From Prochloron sp. SulCav_FS08_3_32_3330 (GTDB taxonomy: Bacteria > Cyanobacteriota > Cyanobacteriia > Cyanobacteriales > DYNF01), in the NCBI GenBank assembly GCA_020721205.1, contig DYNF01000048.1, positions 1 through 33,049 on the forward strand: a stretch of DNA of 33,049 nucleotides, given 5' to 3'. Shown in pieces: positions 9,295 through 16,573 of this stretch (the stretch's first letter is position 1; every line of letters starts with the position of its first letter). The notes beneath the pieces are model-generated. The model saw only the letters and a program-made list of their open reading frames with translations. It did not search any database and was not told where the DNA came from. The translations under genes were made by a program, and so were the position numbers.

Positions 9295-9430
9295 TGATCA
9301 AAAATAACTCAAAAGTCGAGAATTTTCCTTAACTTATGCGTGAAAATTTAACTTAAATAAAATTCGGTGACTTTTGCTCAAAATTTCCAACTATCAGTTA
9401 TAATAGTCTTAATTTAATAGAGAATTAATA

Positions 9431-10357
9431 ATGTTTAATAATTTTACCATTCCCCTAGCACCGAGTAATTTTAAATCTGGTTTTGTGGCGATCGTTGGTC
9501 GTCCAAATGTGGGAAAATCTACTTTAATGAATCAATTAATCGGTCAAAAAGTTGCGATTACTTCCCCTGTGGCACAAACTACCAGAAATAAACTTAAGGG
9601 AATTTTTACTAATGATCAAGCACAAATTATATTTGTGGATACTCCGGGTATTCATAAGCCTCATCATGAGTTAGGAAAAGTCTTAGTTAATAATGCCAAA
9701 AATTCGATTAATGGCGTAGATTTGATCATCTTTTTAGTTGATTGTGCGGTAAAATTTGGCAAGGGTGATAAGTTTATTGTTGATTTATTAACTCATACGA
9801 AAACCCCTGTTATTTTAGGTTTAAATAAAGCAGATCAACAAGGGGAAAATTATCAAAATTTAGATGAAAGTTATGTTAATATTGCTCAAGAAAATAACTG
9901 GAATTATGTGAAATTTTCAGCACTTAATCAAAATGGTTTAGATCAGTTACAATCATTATTAATTAATCAATTAGATCCGGGTCCTTATTATTATCCTCCA
10001 GATTTAATTACCGATCAACCAGAAAGGTTTATTATGGGAGAATTAATTAGAGAACAAATATTATTATTAACAAGGGAAGAAATACCTCATTCCGTTGCGA
10101 TCGCCATTGAAAAAGTAGAAGAAAGCGAAAAAATTACCCGTATTTATGCGGCTATAAATGTAGAAAGAGATTCCCAAAAAGGCATTTTAATCGGCAAAAA
10201 AGGCAGTATGTTAAAAAATATTGGTAGTGAAGCACGACAACAAATTCAAAAATTAATTGATGGACAAGTGTACTTAGAATTATTTGTAAAAGTTACTCCT
10301 CAATGGCGACAATCTCGCTTAAAATTATCAGAATTTGGTTATAAAAATGAGGAATAA
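9431..10357 (+). CDS. era: GTPase Era (16S rRNA maturation / 30S assembly)
   Basis: A 308-residue GTPase that binds the 3' end of 16S rRNA and helps mature the small ribosomal subunit. The G motifs are all present: G1 GRPNVGKS (23-30), G2 around T50-T51, G3 DTPG (70-73), G4 NKAD (132-135), and G5 SAL (163-165). The KH RNA-binding domain (about 205-290) has the GKKG loop at 255-258 and ends QVYLELFVKV. Length is normal. Residues 1-17 form a short extra N-terminal segment. A HIP1 octamer is at 10097. The stop is followed directly by the palindromic repeat array. Confidence 0.96.
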   Translation: MFNNFTIPLAPSNFKSGFVAIVGRPNVGKSTLMNQLIGQKVAITSPVAQTTRNKLKGIFTNDQAQIIFVDTPGIHKPHHELGKVLVNNAKNSINGVDLIIFLVDCAVKFGKGDKFIVDLLTHTKTPVILGLNKADQQGENYQNLDESYVNIAQENNWNYVKFSALNQNGLDQLQSLLINQLDPGPYYYPPDLITDQPERFIMGELIREQILLLTREEIPHSVAIAIEKVEESEKITRIYAAINVERDSQKGILIGKKGSMLKNIGSEARQQIQKLIDGQVYLELFVKVTPQWRQSRLKLSEFGYKNEE

Positions 10358-10366
10358 CTAATAGTT

Positions 10367-10413
10367 TGTTGTTGTGCTTTAGCACCACAGGCTTGTTGTT
10401 GTGCTTTAGCACC
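10367..10413 (+). repeat. Tandem pair of TGTTGTTGTGCTTTAGCACC repeats
   Basis: A 20-base sequence at 10367-10386 recurs at 10394-10413 (period 27). It contains the small palindrome GTGCTTTAGCAC. Together with 10793-10832 this appears to be the left part of an older inverted repeat, like the one at 31354-31435, into which the hairpin elements C and D were inserted. Confidence 0.75.
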
Positions 10414-10596
10414 CAGGGCGTTTTCATTCTTTTTTTTGCAACGGGTTAAAACCCTTTGCTACCCAAACAAAACCCGTCTTCACGGGTTTCGAGATTAAAT
10501 ATTAACTAATATTAAAAAATTAAACCTGCGTATGCCTGTTTTGTTTATGTAGCAAGGGGTTTCAACCCTTTGCCTCCCGAGAATGAAAACGCCCTG
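10414..10596 (+). mobile_element. Four-hairpin element copy C with complete terminal inverted repeats
   Basis: The element begins CAGGGCGTTTTCATTC and ends GAATGAAAACGCCCTG, perfect inverse complements of each other. A T-run leads to the core (10438-10573), which has the four hairpins described for copy B. In this copy hairpin 1 has one mismatch, hairpin 3 reads CGTATGCCTG and has lost pairing, and hairpin 4 has arms GCAAGGGGTT/AACCCTTTGC. There is no open reading frame, so any movement would need a transposase acting in trans. CTTTAGCACCA follows the right end, and CTTTAGCACC precedes the left end. Confidence 0.7.
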
Positions 10597-10607
10597 CTTT
10601 AGCACCA

Positions 10608-10792
10608 CAGGGTGTTTTCATTCTTTTTTTTCCAACGGGTTAAAACCCGTTGCTACCCAAACAAAACCCGTCTTTACGGGTTTTAGGATTAAATATTAAC
10701 TAATATTAAAAAAATCAAACCTGCGTAGGCAGGTTTTGCTTATGTAGCAACAGGTTTCAACCTGTTGCTTTTTGGAGAATGAAAACGCCCTG
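10608..10792 (+). mobile_element. Four-hairpin element copy D with terminal inverted repeats
   Basis: It begins CAGGGTGTTTTCATTC and ends GAATGAAAACGCCCTG. The core (10632-10768) keeps all four hairpins: arms CAACGGGTT, AAACCCGT (loop CTTT), AAACCTGC and GCAACAGGTT. It follows copy C after 11 bases (CTTTAGCACCA), and the same 11 bases follow its own right end, as expected if a target sequence had been duplicated. It has no coding capacity. Confidence 0.7.
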
Positions 10793-10832
10793 CTTTAGCA
10801 CCACATTTTAGCGCTAAAGCGCAACAACGAAC
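10793..10832 (+). repeat. Right part of the interrupted palindromic host repeat
   Basis: CTTTAGCACCACA is followed by TTTTAGCGCTAAAGCGCAACAACGAAC in two joined parts; the latter contains TTTAGCGCTAAA and is inverse to the GTTGTTGTGCTTTAGC units at 10367-10413. Elements C and D therefore sit inside a palindromic repeat of the type seen intact at 31354-31435. No gene is visible in the 480-base gap 10358-10837. Confidence 0.65.
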
Positions 10833-10837
10833 CTATT

Positions 10838-11107
10838 TTAATTAATAGTTTCTCTCATAAAAGGTTGCCATTTTTGAGCATAATAATTTAAAATATTATT
10901 TAAACATTGTTTTTCATAATTGTTTAAATTATCAGGATAACACAATTCAAAACCACTATATTGACTTAAATTATAATCAAAATTAGGGGAAGTTTGATCA
11001 ATAAAATTAATTTCTACTCCTTGAATTTGTCTTAAATGAGATGCAATTTCTCGATAAATAGCTAAAGGAATATAATTAGCTGTAATCTTTTCTTTTTGAT
11101 AATTCAT
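10838..11107 (-). CDS. Small protein of unknown function
   Basis: An 89-residue soluble protein with no signal peptide or membrane helix. It reads as a helical start (IPLAIYREIASHLRQI), a beta stretch (GVEINFID), and a helical end with aromatic residues (NNILNYYAQKWQPFMRET). I do not recognise the family, though a conserved small cyanobacterial protein is plausible. It is on the same strand as purD but downstream of a hairpin (11134-11199) that probably ends the purD transcript. Codon use matches its neighbours. Confidence 0.6.
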   Translation of the reverse strand: MNYQKEKITANYIPLAIYREIASHLRQIQGVEINFIDQTSPNFDYNLSQYSGFELCYPDNLNNYEKQCLNNILNYYAQKWQPFMRETIN

Positions 11108-11133
11108 AAATAAATATTAGAAATTTAATGTAC

Positions 11134-11199
11134 AAAAGTCGGGGATTTTAATTAACCTGATTATATCAAAATTAACCGATCTTAAATCCCCGACTTTTT
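11134..11199. terminator. Inverted repeat with CGGGGATTT arms downstream of purD
   Basis: AAAAGTCGGGGATTT (11134-11148) pairs with AAATCCCCGACTTTT (11184-11198) across a 35-base loop. On the minus strand it follows the purD stop and ends in TTTT, fitting a terminator. The same arms recur almost without a loop at 15699-15731, so it is also a dispersed repeat. Confidence 0.6.
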
Positions 11200-11206
11200 A
11201 AGCTGA

Positions 11207-12469
11207 TCAACTATTTAATCTCCACGCAATATCACGCCGATAATACATATCATCAAAATTAACACAGTTAACAGCCTGATAGACTTCATTTAACGCCTGA
11301 TCAAACGTATCACCGATCGCCGTAATCCCTAACACCCGTCCCCCATTAGTATAAATGTTCTGATTGTCTAAAATTGTTCCCGCATGAAAGACGATCGCCC
11401 CCAAATCCTGAGCCTTTTCCAGCCCGGTGATTACTTTGCCCTTGTCATAACTAGCAGGATAACCACCCGCCGCCATTACTACGCATACAGAGCCTCCTTT
11501 TAGCCACTGTAAAGGGGGAAAATCGGTTAATTTTTGTTGCGCACAAGCCCATAATAGCTGATCAAGAGGGGTTTCCAAAAGAGGGAGAATAGCCTGAGTT
11601 TCGGGATCACCAAAACGACAATTATATTCTAATATTTTTACATCACCTTGAGGTGATATCATTAAACCAGCATATAATACCCCTCGATAGTCAATACCAC
11701 GCTTTCTTAAAGTTTCCACCGTCGGCTGTAAAATTTGAGTTTTAATCTTCTCTAAAATCTCTGGAGTTGCCACAGGAGCGGGACAATAAGCCCCCATACC
11801 CCCCGTATTATTACCCGTATCACCTTCACCGATCCGTTTATGATCCTGTGCCGGAAGCAACAAACGAAGATCAATACCATCAGTTAAAGCCAATACCGAT
11901 ACTTCCTCCCCTAACAAAAATTCTTCCACCACTACCCGATCAAAACCACCGTTAAAAAGCTCATCAATACCTGCTTTTGCCTCCTCTATCGTTTGGGCAA
12001 CGATCACCCCTTTACCTGCCGCTAAACCATCAGCTTTAATCACAATGGGCGCACCCTGTAGATCAATATAAATTTTAGCTGATAGGGCATCGGTGAAAGT
12101 CTCACCCTGAGCCGTTGGCACTCCAGCCTCCAGCATTAAATCTTTAGCCCAAGATTTACTAGCCTCGATCTGAGCGCCTTCTTTTGTTGGTCCAAAAACA
12201 GGGATATTTCTTGTGTTTAAATAATCTGTAATTCCCTTACTTAAAGGTAATTCCGGTCCCACTATAACAAAATCTATCTGATTTTTTGTAATAATATCAC
12301 TAATATTTTCAAAATCTTCCCCATTTATCGCAATATTTTCACATTTTGCCATTAAAGCCGTGCCACCATTTCCGGGCGCACAAAAAACCTTTTCCACATT
12401 AACAGACTGTAACAGTTTCCATGCAATAGCGTGTTCTCTACCACCATTTCCTACGACTAAAATTTTCAT
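11207..12469 (-). CDS. purD: Phosphoribosylamine-glycine ligase (GAR synthetase)
   Basis: A 420-residue ATP-grasp enzyme of normal length that joins glycine to phosphoribosylamine, the second step of purine synthesis. Signatures include the N-terminal VVGNGGREHAIAWKL, the ATP-grasp segment IVIKADGLAAGKGV, EEFLLGEEVSV, and the metal-binding EYNCRFGDPETQAILPLL. The start at 12469 gives the canonical MKILVVGNGG terminus. It stands alone, with 222 bases to the upstream ccmK4 that contain a hairpin. Confidence 0.96.
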   Translation of the reverse strand: MKILVVGNGGREHAIAWKLLQSVNVEKVFCAPGNGGTALMAKCENIAINGEDFENISDIITKNQIDFVIVGPELPLSKGITDYLNTRNIPVFGPTKEGAQIEASKSWAKDLMLEAGVPTAQGETFTDALSAKIYIDLQGAPIVIKADGLAAGKGVIVAQTIEEAKAGIDELFNGGFDRVVVEEFLLGEEVSVLALTDGIDLRLLLPAQDHKRIGEGDTGNNTGGMGAYCPAPVATPEILEKIKTQILQPTVETLRKRGIDYRGVLYAGLMISPQGDVKILEYNCRFGDPETQAILPLLETPLDQLLWACAQQKLTDFPPLQWLKGGSVCVVMAAGGYPASYDKGKVITGLEKAQDLGAIVFHAGTILDNQNIYTNGGRVLGITAIGDTFDQALNEVYQAVNCVNFDDMYYRRDIAWRLNS

Positions 12470-12601
12470 TAAAATTGCTCCTAAATATTTAATAACTAAT
12501 TAATTTTATCATTTTCCGATCCCAACTTTTCAAAATAGGTTCTTTTTTTTATTAATATTATTAAAATTAGAACACAAAAAGATGCTAAATAGTAAAATTA
12601 A

Positions 12602-12627
12602 CAGACGTAAAATTCATTTTACGTCTG
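12602..12627. terminator. Hairpin downstream of the ccmK pair
   Basis: CAGACGTAAAAT and ATTTTACGTCTG form a perfect 12-bp stem with a TC loop, 65 bases past the ccmK4 stop and before purD on the same strand. The following minus-strand bases are T-rich but lack a clean U-tract, so termination is likely rather than certain. Confidence 0.5.
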
Positions 12628-12691
12628 ATCTAAAAAATCCGTTAAAACAGATTAAAAGTTATTTCTGATAACAAGAAATATTAATCAGTTT

Positions 12692-13018
12692 TTAACCTTC
12701 CACAGCTTGACGATAAGGCTCAACTTCATCATTATAATCAATCGGTAAAACAGCACAAACATTTTGATGAGGACGAGGAATAATTACCCAAGTTTCTACC
12801 ACTGCACCCTCCGTGCGTTTAACCGCTTCAATCCCTGCTTCCATCGCCGTTTTAACTTCGGAAACAGCCCCTCTAATATTAACAGTAAATCTAGCACTTC
12901 CGGCTCTAATATAACCGACAAGAGTAACTCGTCCGGCTTTAACCATAGCATCAGAAGCCGCTAATACACCCGGAAAGCCTTTTGTTTCGAGAGACCCAAC
13001 CGCAGATTGTGCTGGCAT
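12692..13018 (-). CDS. ccmK4: Carboxysome shell protein CcmK4
   Basis: A 108-residue BMC-domain shell protein. The fold-defining segments AVGSLETKGFPG, ASDAMVKAGRVTLVGY, the pore-side loop RAGSARFTV, RGAVSEVKTAMEAGIEA and VIIPRPHQNVCAVLPIDY are all present. Its sequence resembles Synechocystis CcmK4 as I recall it, including the AGSARFT loop and the PFRxAAEG-like tail (here PYRQAVEG). It forms hexameric facet tiles of the beta-carboxysome and is thought to tune shell permeability, alone or as a mixed hexamer with CcmK3. It lies 57 bases downstream of ccmK3, with AAGGAG before its start, in a two-gene unit. The main ccmK2K1LMN cluster is not in this window. Confidence 0.92.
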   Translation of the reverse strand: MPAQSAVGSLETKGFPGVLAASDAMVKAGRVTLVGYIRAGSARFTVNIRGAVSEVKTAMEAGIEAVKRTEGAVVETWVIIPRPHQNVCAVLPIDYNDEVEPYRQAVEG

Positions 13019-13075
13019 AAAATTCTCCTTATTTTTAAATATAAATGTTTTTAATTTATCATTAATGGTGGTTTT

Positions 13076-13384
13076 TTAGAAGCGGTAGGGAATATCTTTT
13101 TGAGTATATTCAATGGGTAAAACCCCTACCACGTTATCCGGCGGATTAGCGACAATATAATGGGATACCACTTCCCCGCCAAAAGTATTTTGAGCGGCTT
13201 CGATCCCTTTTTTCATGGCGATTTCCACTTCCGCATTGGGACCTCGGATTACCACCATAAACTCTGCCTTTTCCGCTAGATCATAATAGACAAGGGTTAC
13301 TTTTCCACCTTTAACCATCGCATCGGCGGCGGCTAAGACGGGGGGAAACCCTACAGTTTGTATCACTCCTACTGCTTTTTGCAT
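13076..13384 (-). CDS. ccmK3: Carboxysome shell protein CcmK3
   Basis: A 102-residue BMC-domain protein, first gene of the pair with ccmK4. It has AVGVIQTVGFPPVLAAADAM, GGKVTLVYYD and HYIVANPPDNVVGVLPIEYT. At the pore position where CcmK1/2/4 have a GSG/AGSA-type loop it has YDLAEKAEFMV, the CcmK3 hallmark. CcmK3 is known not to make homohexamers and to form CcmK3-CcmK4 heterohexamers, so the shared operon makes sense. Divergent from the FHA gene; the 140-base gap 13385-13524 should hold both promoters. Confidence 0.92.
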   Translation of the reverse strand: MQKAVGVIQTVGFPPVLAAADAMVKGGKVTLVYYDLAEKAEFMVVIRGPNAEVEIAMKKGIEAAQNTFGGEVVSHYIVANPPDNVVGVLPIEYTQKDIPYRF

Positions 13385-13524
13385 ATCCTCTCTACTAAGA
13401 CAATTAAGATTATGTCAATCTTACCATTAGCTGTTACTGATGTAAAAAAGAAAAAAAATAACGGGTTGTCTAAAGGACTGTAATTGAGTAAATTGTTAAT
13501 TAAAATTAAAAGGAAACTATCATT

Positions 13525-15594
13525 ATGAATAATCAAAAATCGTTTAAAGATATACCTATTATCCTCGAAACAGTTTTAAAATCCCAAGGTAAGGAAGAAA
13601 AAGACTGTATTTCTATTTTAGAACAATTAAAAGTAATTCATCAAGATTTAGCGAAAAAAAAATTAAGATTAATTATTGCTAGTAGTTCAACAAAAATTAA
13701 TCAAGGTATGATTAATTTATTTCAAAAAGATCAAATTCTCACCAATCATTATTTATTAAGTCCTGTTAATTTACAAGAAACTTATCCTAAATTTTATTTA
13801 AAAATTACGATTCCTCAACAAAATCTTAATCAAACAATTAATCCTGATCAAACTGTTGTGATTGGCAGAAAAATTACAGCTTCTCCTAATAAGAATTTTC
13901 TCTCTTTAGCATTTCCTCAATTAATTAAATTATCGGGTAATCATACAGGAATTTGTTGTAATAAAAAAGGTGAATGGATTTTAACAGATTTAGACAGTAA
14001 AAATGGCACTTTTGTTAATGGAGAAAAAATTACTAATGATTACATTTTAAAAGATCAAGATCACATTACTTTAGCTTATAAATATTCTAATTCTGAAGCT
14101 TTAGAAATTACTGTTAATCTTGAACAAGAAAAAGTGATCAAACCACAGTCAGATTTATTAATTTTGACGGATCTAATTTGTTTTATTTTTGATGCTTTAA
14201 CTCCATTAACAGAAATAGAAAAAACATGGCTTGATTCTCTCATTAAAACTCCATTTTTGAAAATATTAATTATTACGGATATTTCAGCACTTAATCCTCA
14301 TAATGCTAATCAAGCTAATCTAAATATTGCTCAAATTCATCAATTTTTACTGACAAAATATCCAAATCTTCAAGATTTAGCTCATAATATTATTCGCATA
14401 TCTCTTAATCCTCTTTATCCTGAGAATAATAATCAACCTATTCCTCCCTTAGTCCAAAATTTAATTAATCGTTTTAGTGAACCTTTACAAGTTTTAACTC
14501 AACAAAATTTCCTTCAAACTATGGGAACACAATTTTTAAGAAAATTACAATTTTTACAAATACAAACTAATCGTTATTTTCAACAAAGATTAATGAAAGT
14601 TAGTTCTTCTATTTTTGCTTTAGAAAAAAGATTTGCTGATAGTGAAATTGAATTATTAAAAATTAATTTTAGAAAAAACTCTCAAAATATTAATAAGGAG
14701 CGCTCAAAATTTTCTAGTACAATTCGCCGTACTATTAATACCGAAAGAACTAATATTAGTAGTAGTTTTATTCCTAATAGTTTATTAGGAGAATTAAATC
14801 AATTTATTCAAAATTTAGAAGTAGAAATATCAGGAAATGGCAAAGAGGTTTATTTAAAATTATCTAGTCCTAATTATAATAATGCTCACACGGCAATTAT
14901 TGATTTTTGTCAAGACAAAACTATTAAATGGGGAAATAGTCAATGGCATAATATTTGTAATCAATATCATCAAGGAGGTTTAGAAGGATTAATTAACAGA
15001 ACAAAACAAAGTTTTATTACTATTTTACCAGAAATTAATGTGGATATCTTTACCGTAGTTAATCAACAATTAAACCTAGAAAAAATAAGAAATTTATCAT
15101 TTGTAGAATTACAAGATCAAAATAACTTTAAAGCTGATTTAAGTATGGGCTATGGGGCAGAATTATCAAGGGCTGGAGTTCAAGGTGCGATGGTAGCAGT
15201 GGGTTTATTATGGATTAGTCCAGTTTCCGCTCTTATTCAAGGGGTAGGATTAATTACAACCTTAGCAAAATTAATCGGAAAACGATTAAAACAAAGCGAT
15301 ATTCAACAATTAAAACTTGATCATGTGGTTAATACTTTAAAATCTAGTTCTTCATCTTATTATCAAATGATTACCCGTTATATTATTGATCAAGTCTTTC
15401 AAGAATTAACTTTAGAATTAGAAGAACAAGAACGAGAATTTGGTCAAAGTTTAATAGATATTGATGATGAAATTAATATTTTAATTAAACAAAAAAGATT
15501 AGAATTACAACAATTAAAACAGGAAGAAATGAAATTAAAAAAAGAATATACTCTATTAAAGGAAATAGAAAAATTATTAAAACAATCTAGCTAA
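13525..15594 (+). CDS. FHA-domain protein resembling a degenerate dynamin-like GTPase
   Basis: A 689-residue protein. A clear FHA domain spans about 100-197: GRK (114-116), SGNH (137-140) and SKNGTFVNG (158-166), so binding to phosphothreonine is predicted. The flanks look like a bacterial dynamin-like G domain whose nucleotide motifs are lost. KLRLIIASSSTKINQGMINL (46-65) occupies the place of beta-1/P-loop/alpha-1 but lacks GxxxxGKS. DLICFIFDALTPLTEIEKTW (216-235) resembles the segment after DxxG. KILIITD (246-252) sits where NKxD would be. The rest is helical with coiled coils (about 340-410 and 630-685) and a hydrophobic pair-of-helices segment (550-585, GVQGAMVAVGLLWISPVSALIQGVG) that could contact membrane. 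The dynamin link is inference; the FHA call is firm. Zinc-ribbon kinases downstream are candidate partners. Confidence 0.8.
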   Translation: MNNQKSFKDIPIILETVLKSQGKEEKDCISILEQLKVIHQDLAKKKLRLIIASSSTKINQGMINLFQKDQILTNHYLLSPVNLQETYPKFYLKITIPQQNLNQTINPDQTVVIGRKITASPNKNFLSLAFPQLIKLSGNHTGICCNKKGEWILTDLDSKNGTFVNGEKITNDYILKDQDHITLAYKYSNSEALEITVNLEQEKVIKPQSDLLILTDLICFIFDALTPLTEIEKTWLDSLIKTPFLKILIITDISALNPHNANQANLNIAQIHQFLLTKYPNLQDLAHNIIRISLNPLYPENNNQPIPPLVQNLINRFSEPLQVLTQQNFLQTMGTQFLRKLQFLQIQTNRYFQQRLMKVSSSIFALEKRFADSEIELLKINFRKNSQNINKERSKFSSTIRRTINTERTNISSSFIPNSLLGELNQFIQNLEVEISGNGKEVYLKLSSPNYNNAHTAIIDFCQDKTIKWGNSQWHNICNQYHQGGLEGLINRTKQSFITILPEINVDIFTVVNQQLNLEKIRNLSFVELQDQNNFKADLSMGYGAELSRAGVQGAMVAVGLLWISPVSALIQGVGLITTLAKLIGKRLKQSDIQQLKLDHVVNTLKSSSSSYYQMITRYIIDQVFQELTLELEEQEREFGQSLIDIDDEINILIKQKRLELQQLKQEEMKLKKEYTLLKEIEKLLKQSS

Positions 15595-15698
15595 AAAGTT
15601 TGTAGTTGGGCTTTAGCCCTACCTCTAACTAAAGTGAAAGAAGATAGTTATAGTGCTACTCATTATTGTTAGGAAATTTTTGTGATCCCAAAAGTCCC

Positions 15699-15731
15699 AA
15701 AAGTCGGGGATTTTCAAAATCCCCGACTTTT
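15699..15731. terminator. Hairpin downstream of the FHA gene
   Basis: AAAAGTCGGGGATTTT and AAAATCCCCGACTTTT form a perfect 16-bp stem around a single C, followed by TTTG on the + strand. Placed 105 bases after the FHA stop and before the LysM gene, it fits a terminator. It is the same dispersed palindrome as at 11134. At 15603-15620 there is also one arm of the GTAGTTGGGCTTTAGCCC palindrome found complete at 24353. Confidence 0.6.
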
Positions 15732-15825
15732 TTGTCCTAATATGTAAAAAAATGTAATTATTTAGCGTAAACTCTGAAAAGTAATTTATGATTGAAAAAT
15801 AACTATATTTTTAAGGAGTAAAGCT

Positions 15826-16473
15826 ATGGCTAACGAATCTTATCAGGTAGAATCAGGGGATAGTTTATGGAAAATTGCCGAAGAAGTTTACGGAGATGGC
15901 AGTCAGTGGACGAAGATCTATGAGGCTAATCAAAATATTATTGATGATCCTAATCTCATTTATCCTAATCAAAATTTAGTTATTCCTACTGACAATGTTA
16001 ATTCTCAAAGCTTTGATGAAATGGACTATGAAACCGGAGAAAGCAGTCAAGCTTATACCGTAGAATCCGGTGATTGTTTATGGAATATTGCGGAAAGAAT
16101 ATACGGAGATGGCAATGAATGGACAAGAATTTATGAGGCTAATCAAGATATTATTGCTGATCCCGATCTCATTTATCCGGGTCAAGAGTTAACTATTCCT
16201 ATGGATCATGAAGATTCACCTGAAACTCCAGAGCCTACTGAAAACTCTGAAAATTCTGATTATTCTGATGAGCCTTCCATTAACGAACAAACCTCTTATA
16301 ATCCTCCTGATGTAGAATTTTCCGATGTTGTTGATGTAGCATCTATTCTACACGACACGATAGGAGTTATTTCTTCATTAAATGAGGAAGATTATAACTC
16401 TGTTTTTGGTCATGTTTTAGGACTTTTAGACAATGACCTAGTAGAAGATGTTATAGATGATTCTGGTTATTAA
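15826..16473 (+). CDS. Twin LysM-domain protein
   Basis: A 215-residue protein with two LysM domains, at about 5-54 (YQVESGDSLWKIAEEVYGDG, ending YPNQNLVIP) and 76-125 (YTVESGDCLWNIAERIYGDG, ending YPGQELTIP). The domains are close copies and probably arose by internal duplication. LysM modules bind N-acetylglucosamine polymers such as peptidoglycan. There is no recognisable signal peptide, which is odd for a wall binder. LysM domains of this WKIAxxVYGDG type are also found in cytoplasmic and phage-tail-like proteins. The C-terminal 85 residues are acidic and low-complexity, then helical (VDVASILHDTIGVI). AAGGAG precedes the ATG. It sits between the FHA gene and the first kinase, each separated by hairpins. 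Confidence 0.85.
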   Translation: MANESYQVESGDSLWKIAEEVYGDGSQWTKIYEANQNIIDDPNLIYPNQNLVIPTDNVNSQSFDEMDYETGESSQAYTVESGDCLWNIAERIYGDGNEWTRIYEANQDIIADPDLIYPGQELTIPMDHEDSPETPEPTENSENSDYSDEPSINEQTSYNPPDVEFSDVVDVASILHDTIGVISSLNEEDYNSVFGHVLGLLDNDLVEDVIDDSGY

Positions 16474-16475
16474 TA

Positions 16476-16513
16476 ATCGGTAGGGGTTTAATATGGTTAA
16501 ACCCCCTACCGAT
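16476..16513. terminator. Hairpin after the LysM gene
   Basis: ATCGGTAGGGGTTTAA pairs with TTAAACCCCCTACCGAT, with one bulged base and a TATGG loop. It begins three bases after the LysM stop. There is no T-run, so it may be a processing or repeat hairpin rather than a true terminator. Confidence 0.5.
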
Positions 16514-16573
16514 ATATGATAAAATAACAACTATTTAATCTATAAATTTTATTCATTTTAAAGAGAAAAAATT

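Noticed and set aside
10358-10837. Possible CRISPR array in the repeat-rich stretch after era
   Set aside because: Only two or three long units, each internally palindromic with unequal spacing. There is no series of short identical repeats with unique spacers and no cas gene nearby.
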